Positions 51,989 through 60,400 of a stretch of DNA of 64,000 nucleotides are shown here, piece after piece. The DNA lies in contig JBBMOA010000006.1 in the NCBI GenBank assembly GCA_037954235.1, positions 25,040,041-25,104,040 on the forward strand. Reading direction: 5' to 3'. Made by a program: the position numbers and the translations under genes. The stretch is from Aulostomus chinensis (lineage: Eukaryota > Chordata > Actinopteri > Syngnathiformes > Aulostomidae). Every line of letters begins with the position of its first letter. Position 1 is the first letter of the stretch. Below the pieces are notes generated by a model. The model did no database searches. It was not told the DNA's origin and was given only the letters and a program-made list of their open reading frames with translations.

Positions 51989-52391
51989 TACCTTGAATAT
52001 ATTGAATGAACTTGACTGACGTCGTCACGGCTGTCTTCTCGCGTCGTGGGATCTTGTGCGGTTGCAGCGGGCGACATGAGTCAGCCAGCTCGCAATTTGG
52101 TGGCAGCTATTTTAAATAACGAGGATATAATAAATACTCTCGCAAATACTTGAGCGGGCCAAAATCCCCAGCGGACCCGTAAGCAGTACACCTCTTCCGA
52201 GGAAGAAGTCCGCTCTGCTTTTAGTCGGGGCAGACCCAGGCCTTTAACAGGTCATGCCGTTATGCAATCAACATCACGGCAGTTCCCCACCACAGCCCCT
52301 GTGCACAAGAAAGGGGCCAAGACAGAAAGGTAAGAATGGGCATTGGGCAGGATAAAACTTGAGGTCTCTCAGTAGAGTGCATATAAAGATG

Positions 52392-52830
52392 TAGGGATGC
52401 ACCGATACTGTGTTTATATATTCGTGCATTACTGTAAAAGTCCACTGAAACCAAGAACTGCTACCAACTTGCGCACTTTACGCGCCGCATCAGCTGATCC
52501 CCGCAAGCAGCTCAGAGTAGAAGTAGCCTCAGAGATATGGAGGTTCAACTCTCCGTCGTCCTGACGTGATTCTGACAGTGATCGATCGATCCAGATAAGG
52601 TCCGCTACCGGTACCGCCCGATCACTGGGTGGTCTGTGCTCCGTGTCGGGAGGTCGAGGCGGTGGAAGCCAGCCGGTGTTTTTCCCGGGCTGTGACTCTC
52701 CGAAAGCTTTGTCAGACCTCCTGCCACCGGCCACTTTGAGGCTTGGAGCTAGGAGACACGCGAGGTTCTCTCTCTCTCCAATGGCTGAGCTAGACTCATG
52801 GATGAGTGGTTGGGGGTTGGTGCATCCCTA
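52392..52830. mobile_element. hAT-like MITE nested in the partner gene's intron
   Basis: TAGGGATGCACC (52392-52403) and GGTGCATCCCTA (52819-52830) form a perfect 12-bp inverted repeat. This end sequence is typical of hAT-type elements. The ~415-bp interior is GC-rich compared with the surroundings and contains a GATCGATCGATC run (52579-52590). No convincing 8-bp duplication is visible (TAAAGATG left, ATGCTATA right). It lies entirely between the donor at 52330 and the acceptor at 53030, so it did not break either exon. The reading frames of 62-101 codons inside are not genes. Confidence 0.75.
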
Positions 52831-53032
52831 ATGCTATAACTGAGTTCTGATCTTCACCAGGCATGTAAAGCTAGAACTAGGAACTATTCTGAATCATCAG
52901 TAGGCAACAAATGCACCTACTCTGTGCAGGCTTGTGTCTTTGGTGACCTGAAGCGTAGAAACACTTTAACACTTTTCTACTACTGGCCACTAAAATAAGA
53001 TCCCCGTCAACACTGCTTGTTTCTATACAGAA

Positions 53033-53034
<2 letters not shown>

Positions 53035-53070
<36 letters not shown>

Positions 53071-53072
53071 GC
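53035..53072. repeat. (ATT)n microsatellite at the 5' end of the partner gene's exon 2
   Basis: About 12 ATT units directly follow the predicted splice acceptor. If spliced there, the tract encodes poly-isoleucine. Confidence 0.9.
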
Positions 53073-53540
53073 TATGATCATGTTTCGAAGGTTTCAGGCT
53101 CAAAGCAGTTCACGTTCTGTTGCCCAGTCCTTTTTCAAGGAGGTAATTCTCCTGCCAGGTGACAAAGCTACTCATGTACCAAGGCGTACCAAAAAAGCTT
53201 GGCTTTTTGAAAATGGCCACATCAGGTCTGCCTTGGAATTTGACTGGGATTCTGACAGAGTAATGCAGGCAATAATGGATGCCTTCTAGCCAGCTGTGGA
53301 AGGATGCAGGTACACGTTGGAATTTTTTGTCACATTTGTTCCCCTTTTCGGTGGATAACTGCAACAACACCATGGCGACTATAAGTTTCCTGTGCCTGCC
53401 TCCTACCAACACCAAACCATTCTGGTCAACCTGATTACAAGACGTTTCTTGTACATGTTTTTCCTTCCCCTTGGCTACAAATCCTGCTGCCATGCTACAA
53501 CAATTCACCAGGATTTGGAAGAGCGTGAAAGGTATAATGC

Positions 53541-54403
53541 AGGGCTTTCAGAGCTTCAGTTATAATGAGGATCCTTTTGTTTGATTTACCAAAAACCTAT
53601 TGCTGTAATTTCTTGGTTTTCCTAGTGACAGTATTTACAGAACTTGAATAAAGACATGAAGATAAATAAGTAGAAAAGTATCGAAGATATATTTCAAGCC
53701 ATGGTTTTGTATTTCTAATTGGATCGTGCGCACTGGGTGAACTTTTATGTTGAGAACTGAAAATGTATGCCATTTATCTCAACACCCTGATATGACCCAG
53801 AGCAGCAGTTGAGTGATAAACACAGATTGCTCCCTCTTTTTTTTTTTCCTTGATGAAGTAGTAAGTAAAGATAATGTGAGGAGGATTACCAAAATAAAGT
53901 TGAATTCCACAAAAGCCCAGCATGTTGTATTTTCTGTGTAAGGCCTTATTATGGTTCTATGTGTGGACCGGTTTATAGTGATTGTAGCATCTACGGTAAA
54001 TGTGCATCCTAGACTTGTCGTGGACAGTAGGTACATTTACCCAATTGCTCTTAAACATAAACAGATTTCAGGTCCTTTTCATCTCAGTTTGTGTCAGTTT
54101 AGGGGCCCAGGAAGTGGAAAAGTTTGAGAATCCTATGCTTTTAAAAGTGCAACTGAAAGAGTCAGACTCATGTATACTTTGACTTGACTAAAAGAACGGA
54201 ATACTTCATTCACAACATGGCTCATATGTAAATGGTCATCAAATTTTGTTATGAAAGAAAGTCCTGTACACTCCTTTTGTCCATTAGTGTCCCTTACACA
54301 ATTCAAAGTCGCATTACTATCCGGGGGTTTATGTGCCAATGTATGAATACAAAGTAGTGAAACAACTGAATTACCTTAGCAGGTAGACTGTCTCTCAAGC
54401 AGG
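53541..54403. other. Intergenic part of the transposon
   Basis: Sequence between the two convergent genes. It contains AATAAA (about 53650), possibly a polyadenylation signal for the forward gene. No domain is recognised, and an expected third exon of the forward gene is not visible, consistent with internal deletion. Confidence 0.45.
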
Positions 54404-55064
54404 TCACATGACAAAAAGTTCAATCCCATGATTTCCATCATCAGTGAAGGGGTCAATGGGCCTTAACTCTTCATTCCACTTGTGATCATAAGGTGGTTGC
54501 ACAGGCACATGATTGAGTGGCCTTTCATCCTGAGCAAGGTGGAGCATTCCCATTGTCCACAGTTGCAGCGGAGACTGACTCGCCATTGTCCTCAAGCTGT
54601 GATTGTTCCACTGACTCACAAACTCATCCACAGATCTGTTTATTCTGGGATGGTAAACATCGTGAAGAGCTGTAATGTGAAGAGGCTCAGTGCTGTCTAA
54701 AAGGCCGACATTTTCCATAAAGAGGAAAAGGTCTTTATAGTATCCTGACCCAACCCTGTTTACTTCTGCCCGCAGTCTTTCGATCCTTTGATTATGCACA
54801 CTACGTCCAACCACGAAACTTCCTCTGTTTGTTCCTCGATTTGCAATCATAAACCGTGCAACATCAATATTCTCACTACCAGCATCACCCCTGACATGGT
54901 GTGGCAGTCCAAACACATCCATAGCACCCTGGAAAAGATGCAAGGCAGTCGATGCTCGGTTGTCTGTGCAACATCTCAGAAAGGTAATGCAGCGACTGTA
55001 ACCATCAGTCGCTCCATGATAGACAAATCCCCATGGATTTAATTTGTGGTTTGTGTCAATATGC

Positions 55065-55155
55065 CTGAAATAAGAAGAAATGTGTTCTAATAATAATGAT
55101 GATAACAATAACAATAATAATGATGATAATCAAATGTATAAAACAACACATGTAC
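55065..55155 (-). other. Predicted intron 2 of the transposase gene
   Basis: A short intron of about 91 bases with a GTACAT donor and a TTCTTCTTATTTCAG acceptor. Its middle is an imperfect (ATA/ATC)n tract (about 55087-55132). Confidence 0.6.
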
Positions 55156-55506
55156 ACACTGTCGAGCCTCCGTTGAATTACTCTTCGTCCTCTCAAGGCT
55201 CGCCCCACCGGATCTACTGTTCATAAACGCTCTCGTACCCGCCAACACTGAACTCTGACTCCTCTCCCTCTCAAACTACCAGTGACATAGGTCTCTCCAG
55301 AACCAGGAGTTTGTCTGAGATTATCAACAATAAATTTATCCAGATCGTCATTTGGAATATCGGTGAAACTCCCGTAGTCCACCAGACTGAGTTCTGTCCT
55401 GTAGTCGTACAGTGTTCGGATATTTACAGACAGCATCCAAGATATGGCAGTCCAGCTAAATCCTAAATCCCGCATGTGAATCAGCTGAGCCGCTGGTATG
55501 TTGTAC

Positions 55507-55655
55507 CTTGATAGACACAAAAAATAAATAAAAATAAAAAGCAAATGTGTTAATGTGTTCATTCTCATTTAAATAAATCATGTTTTTACCTTGCAGCCTA
55601 TAATAATTGCTATGTAATGATAGATTACAACAAATTTGTAACTTATTTATCGTAC
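55507..55655 (-). other. Predicted intron 1 of the transposase gene
   Basis: An intron of 149 bases from a GTACG donor (55655) to a GTGTCTATCAAG acceptor (55507). Removing it rebuilds a Trp codon and keeps the frame on both sides. Confidence 0.7.
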
Positions 55656-56078
55656 CATACTGAGAAGAGATTATTCATTCTTCCTCTCTGAGATGCAGAA
55701 TGTGTCCTTAAGCCATGCGTTTGTACATCTTCATCTTCATCTTCCAGTTGGACTGTTATTCCTGCCAACATCTCCTGTAGAGTCTCATAGATTCCATCAA
55801 GAAGGAAGCATAATGTTCTTTCGGCAATGTTTTGTTGATCATTGCTCATAAGAAATATGAATGACCCAATAATGGAGATATTCTCCTCAATATGACGTGA
55901 TATAGTCTCCAAAGTGTTGCTGTCATTTGGAGTGGAAAACGTAGCAAAAAAGTTTTCCAGTTCAATAAAGTACTAAAAAATGTCAGCAGATGCCATTTTG
56001 TGAGGCCAGCAAATTCAGAAGGCCATCACTTGACTTGACTTGACTAAATCAAAACTTCATTTCATATATTCAGACTTT

Positions 56079-56118
56079 CATTCAATATATTCAAATATTA
56101 ATTTCCTGGAGGGCATGT

Positions 56119-56120
<2 letters not shown>
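56079..56120 (-). repeat. Right terminal inverted repeat
   Basis: Reverse complement of 51947-51988, with the inner 38 bp differing at one position. The predicted start codon of the transposase gene lies only about 85 bases inside it, so the repeat may overlap the promoter. Confidence 0.88.
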
Positions 56121-56124
<4 letters not shown>

Positions 56125-56165
<41 letters not shown>

Positions 56166-56287
56166 CATACATACATACATACATACATACACATATACTG
56201 TATATATGTATGTATATATATATATACACATATATATATACATACACATATACTGTATATATATACATATATATACATACACATATA

Positions 56288-56344
<57 letters not shown>

Positions 56345-56370
56345 CATACACATATACTGTATATATATAC
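56125..56370. repeat. (AT)n / (ATAC)n array with a repeated internal unit
   Basis: Pure AT (about 56125-56160), then nine ATAC units, then mixed TA/CATA sequence in which ACATATACTGTATATA appears four times (about 56191, 56246, 56281 and 56350). Frames of 60-130 codons on both strands are only this repeat. Confidence 0.93.
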
Positions 56371-56442
56371 ATTCTTTGGCACTTTACTGTGAACACATTT
56401 TCAAACAGCTGTCTTCAACAAGCTGTTTCTAATTGCACTCAA

Positions 56443-56725
56443 GCTTCGAGTCCCGGCTTGCATGTGTGGAGTCTGCATGTTCTCCCTGTGCCTGCGTGGG
56501 TTCACTCTGGGTACTCCAGCTTCCTCCCACAGTCTAGAGACAAGCAAATGGGGACGAGGCTGATTGATGCTCTAGATTGACTTTAGGCGTGACTGTGAGT
56601 GTGAATGGTTTTCTCTTTGTATGTGTTGACCCCGCCTCTCGCCCAAAAGCCGCTGGGACAGGCTCCAGCCCCTGCAACCCTTAACAGGATAAGCGGAGGA
56701 AAATGGATGGACGAATGGATGGAGA
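56443..56725 (+). mobile_element. SINE family B, 5'-truncated
   Basis: It begins just at box B (TTCGAGTCCCGG, about 56445) and continues with TCTGCATGTTCTCCCTGTGC, CCTGCGTGGGTTC and the shared 3' body, ending GGAAAATGGATGG. The AIMP1 pseudogene begins directly behind its tail, so the SINE may have landed in, and cut off, the 5' part of that pseudogene. Confidence 0.82.
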
Positions 56726-57440
56726 CTGAGCAGCTGAAGCTGCAGCTCTGGGAGAAGGAAAAGGGTCATACTTGATGTCCCCCCTTCCTCCCTGTCCAGC
56801 ACCTGCTGCTGCTGTCCAGGATCCTCCTCCCACACATTAAAGTGAAAAAGAGAAGCCAGGAAAGAAGGAGGAGTCAAAGTAGCAAGCATCCCCCATCCAG
56901 ACCAGAGGGTACAAGGTTAAAGAGTCCTGTGTGCACCTGCGTGTTGGACGCATCGTCTCAATGGAGGAACATCCAGATTCAGACAAGCTCTATATGATGG
57001 AGAAGCTTCTCCCAGGTCACGCATCAGAGAATGCACCGCAGGACCAGATGCAGAACCGCCTGGCAGTTCTGCTGTGCAACCCCTTGCCGGTCATGATAAA
57101 AGGCCTGGTATCACAGGCCATCATTTTGTGTGCCAACTCACCAGGCAAGATGGGGATTGTTTACCTTCCTGATGGAGCAGTACCAGGGAAGAGGGTCATC
57201 TTCCCAGGCTTTCTGAGTGAACTGGACAAAGAACTGAAGACCAAAAATAAGGCGTGGCAGCAACTTCAGCCTTATCTACACACGAACGACTAGCGTGTGG
57301 ACACCTACCACGGAGCTTAATTTGAAGTTGATGGCAAGGGGGTATGCAAAGCCCAGACCCTGAGCAACTGTGTCATTAAATGTGTTCACTTTCATTGGCT
57401 TGTGTTGAAAATCCAAGTATTTAAATGTAGAAATAAAATA
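56723..57440 (+). pseudogene. Processed pseudogene of AIMP1 (EMAP II domain)
   Basis: AIMP1 is a scaffold subunit of the multi-tRNA-synthetase complex, and its C-terminal EMAP II domain binds tRNA. From 56928 the frame reads HLRVGRIVSMEEHPDSDKLY, then DQMQNRLAVLLCN, SQAIILCANSPGKMG, PGKRVIFPGF and DKELKTKNKAWQQLQPYLHT, all in family order. The segment after DKLY (about 56990-57040) is shortened and unlike the family. TAG at 57291-57293 and TAA at 57318-57320 interrupt the end, yet homology continues to GKGVCKAQTLSN and stops near 57380. A basic linker (VKKRSQERRRSQSSK, 56840 onward) and a possible coiled-coil piece (ETEQLKLQLWEKEK, 56725) lie in other frames. The domain is intronless, and AATAAA follows at 57432. 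A retrocopy is likely; no long poly-A tail survives. Confidence 0.82.
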
Positions 57441-60400
57441 CATTTGAAGATGTTCCTAAGACAGTTCTCATCTCTTCTCTCGATTTTATAATGAGGCCAT
57501 CAAACTAAGTAGCTTTGAGTTGATTTTTAATTTGTAGTTAAAAAAGGTTAATGCAAGCACTGCTGTCCTTTGCTTCCATACAAAAACTCATAAAAAGTAC
57601 AGAAAAAGAAGTACTTTGACACCCCACCTCACTGGGTACAGATAATTCTTGACCTGTGAACCCATAGAAAGTATCGTGATAACTAGCTAGAAATTGAAAG
57701 ATCTGTCATCCTCACGAGCCTCTAATCTGTGGGCACATTTTCACAGCCTCGAGGGAGGGAAGCATTGGAACACAACAGCCCTGAACTAAACCCTCTCTTC
57801 ATGAGGATTATAATCTCTTGGTAATTGTTGCCCGAGTGAGGATTTACTGCACTGGATTTACAGGTGTATTTCACCCAGGACACTCCTGACTCCTGACTTT
57901 TTCCTGGTTTCCCTTTTCACCCAATAAAAAAAATGTAAAAACAAATTAAAAACAAAGAAACCAGCCGTACGCGGCGTCCACGTCAATTACTTAAACTGAA
58001 AAAGCATAAGCTCCTGGTTTATTCAGATATGAATAGTTTTCCCCCACCAGGACGATACCTCCCTCAACAGTGCGCTGTCTATCTTTCACATTAAATACCG
58101 CGATGGGACAACAGAACATTGAACAGCTCAGTTTGGGGCCAATTGAAGTGAATACATGTGATTACTTTGATTCCTAACAATAATCTCAAGGCATCTTATT
58201 CCATCTTTGTGCTTTTTCAGTTGGCCTACATTGTTAACATGTATTTTCTGTGTATCGTTGGACTTCAGACTTTTTCTGTTATCCTGTGAAATCCTTATCC
58301 TTTGGCCATTGGGTTCTAGGGGACATCTAGTATCTTCATTCATTAGAAGAACCAGAGAAATCTTCAGGAAATCAAATGAGATTATTTACACAATTTCAGT
58401 TGTTCAAGAGTGTCTTCGTCATTTATTAAACATTATTTTTTCCTCCTACCGCTAAACAGGCTGAGTCACTGACTGACATCACACTTTGACAACATTATCA
58501 TCAATGATCATCGTTTTGTTGCTCTGAGCACCACCACGCACCTCTAAACATGATGATCATCAGCTCTTGATAGGTCTGAGATGGAAAGCCATCTTTCAGC
58601 AAAATGTGTATGAAAGGAGGGCAGGCCCAACACCTTAGACAACCTTCGTCCTGCACTCCTGACTGAGGACAGATCTGAGGTCTTCTCTCATTTTTACTGT
58701 TTTTGTTTTTACGAGAAAGATGAGCTTTTCTGTTTCATCTTGACCTGGAGATATCAAATTGAATTCCGTGTTTACCGATACCGATATCACGGATACATGA
58801 AACGCACAATTTCTTGTGAGGGGTTAAGTTTCCATTATTGTAGAAATAAATGAATAAATAGTTACGGTACCATTTACAAGTTTCATAAATGTTAACCAAA
58901 AAAAGGGGTACAAGTTTTGCACCTAGTCTTCTCAAATACCACACAAATCCTGCACCAATACAGCAGTGACGCACGTATTTAGAACACAGAAAGTCACCCG
59001 TCTGCCACGTATCTGTGTCAATAAATCAGATGTAGCAGACATTTCAGGGCAACACTTGTTTTTGCCCAACTGAGAAATAAAAAAATGTAACACAACAACA
59101 CAAACTCTGAGCCCTCATAAACGCTCAAATCCAAACTGAGGGCACAGAAAATAACCGAAATGCTATCTCACTTCCATGAGCGTGTGTATGTTAACATGTT
59201 TAGTAGCTCCTCCAATCGCATATGATTAATCAAACCCTGACCTTTAACACTCACAGCAAGCATGGTCGGTCTACAACCATCTGTGGTCCTACAACCCCAG
59301 TTTAGCAAAATGTGACAAACACTGAACCACAATCAAAATAATGTGATATATTTAGTTACAATAATATAGGATCGGAAGTGCAAAAAAGCCAGTGAGTCGG
59401 AGGACTAAACAATTTGACTGAGGAACAGCTAACAATGCTCACTATCATCCATATATTACAACCCAAACTATTATTATATATCATAGTTCATTATATTGTC
59501 TAAATTTCTCGAGTTTGAAACTGTGATCATCTGCTAAGCTAAGTGACATCACGCTCCACACTGCACCCTCTCTCCAGCATACCTAAAAGCTTTAACAAGG
59601 GTGTTTACCAGCTCTTTCCAAACATTAGACAAATGACCAATTAACCAGCTGAAAGTAATTACTCAAGTCCTCTCTGTTCTGTGCTGGTAGAGGCTGCAGA
59701 CAAAACAAGACAGACAAAAAGCCTGACCTCTTATTCTACTGCCTGTATGTTCAAGGCAGTGCATATTCCATAACCTAGTTAATTTGCACCAACCAGTTGA
59801 TAGAAATGTACCCAATTCACGTATCATTTTGTGATTTTGAGTCTCACCGATGAGATTTTATACTATAGGTCTTTCTTATTGATTCGTGAGTGAAGCCAAA
59901 CTCTGGTATCTGCAGACAGATTGCTCTCTAATGAATCTGATGAATACGCTGTTGAGACAATGACTTCACCGTTGAGATGGCTGGTAAGAAGTGAAGACAC
60001 TTTCTAAAACTCTAAATATTCTTGATTAATGGAGGCACGTTCTTTTTAAGAAGCTGAATTTATGGGGCTCTTTCAGGTGCTTCGTCATCTCCACCTTTGC
60101 ATACTCATATCCTTTGAAGCAAGGTGGCAGCCCTGATAACATGGAGCACACTTGGTTGAATAGCAGTCAATCTATCCCTGGTTGGAATTAATGTGGAACT
60201 GACATATACAATTAATCTGAGCTGGCATGGGTCTGAAAAGAGACACAGGCTGATTTATGGATTCAAGTCTCGTCACTGATATTTCTCTCTACCACAGTGT
60301 CAGGGAAGCACTCTCAGGATCTTCTTGTTGTTTTTACCCTGCTATAATTGAACACATGTAACAAAACAGCTCGATCAGAATTTTGATCAACTCTCTGTCA

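Larger units (their letters stand above)
52076..53540 (+). pseudogene. Two-exon partner gene of the transposon, function unknown
   Basis: Exon 1 (52076-52329) starts MSQPARNLVAAILNNEDI and ends ...KKGAKTE at a consensus donor (AAAG|GTAAGA). Exon 2 begins after a pyrimidine-rich acceptor (TTTCTATACAG, 53030), and joining the two keeps the frame. Exon 2 first encodes a run of Ile from an (ATT)n tract, then FFKEVILLPGDKATHVPR and SALEFDWDSDRVMQAIMDAF. A possible donor (GAAAG|GTATAA) lies near 53531. Nonsense codons are TGA at 52151-52153, TAG at 53287-53289 and a TAA about 60 bases later. The layout (short N-terminal part, basic linker, '(F)LK(E/D)V..LP...VPR' block) recalls multi-copy teleost proteins that carry HECT-type ubiquitin ligase ends, but no such end is present here. 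I infer internal truncation. The function is unknown. Confidence 0.6.
54404..55996 (-). pseudogene. Integrase-type (DD34E) transposase gene, three exons, two nonsense codons
   Basis: Exon 1 (55996-55656) starts MASADIF and is interrupted at codon 8 by TAG (55975-55973), then runs FIELENFFATFSTPNDSN and onward. It ends at a GTACG donor within a Trp codon. Exon 2 (55506-55156) resumes exactly in phase with YNIPAAQLIHMRDLGFSW, a helix-turn-helix-like block (TAISWMLSVNIRTLYDYR). It then has TGA at 55223-55221 before TVDPVGRAL. Exon 3 (55064-54404), after a TTATTTCAG acceptor, is fully open and holds the catalytic core. First Asp is in HIDTNH (55057), second Asp in RGDAGSEN (54886) and Glu in NQRIERL (54781), with 34 residues between the last two. 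Reaction type by family: DNA strand cutting and joining. The exon 2 donor at 55155 is the least certain junction, and a few residues expected before HID are missing. Confidence 0.82.
51947..56120. mobile_element. DNA transposon with terminal inverted repeats and two convergent genes
   Basis: CATGCCCTTCAGGAAATTAA, then TATTTGAATATATTGAAT (51950-51987), is repeated in reverse complement at 56080-56117 with one mismatch in 38. The outermost bases read TGGCATG on the left and TGACATG on the right. Between them lie a reverse-strand integrase-type gene (54404-55996) and a forward-strand partner gene (from 52076), facing each other. Similarity of the subterminal sequence continues weakly to about 52015. 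No clean target duplication is visible: the left flank is TA-rich and the right flank is an expanded (AT)n array. Both genes contain nonsense codons, so this copy is probably immobile. The class is open: an IS3EU-like or other rve-type cut-and-paste element is my best guess. Confidence 0.85.

Noticed and set aside
56040..56580. Several Tyr/Ile-rich frames of up to 130 codons
   Set aside because: Translated AT/ATAC array continuing into a SINE.
58770..58800. TACCGATACCGATATC as a hAT element
   Set aside because: Only an internal-type word is present. No terminal inverted repeats or 8-bp duplication could be found.
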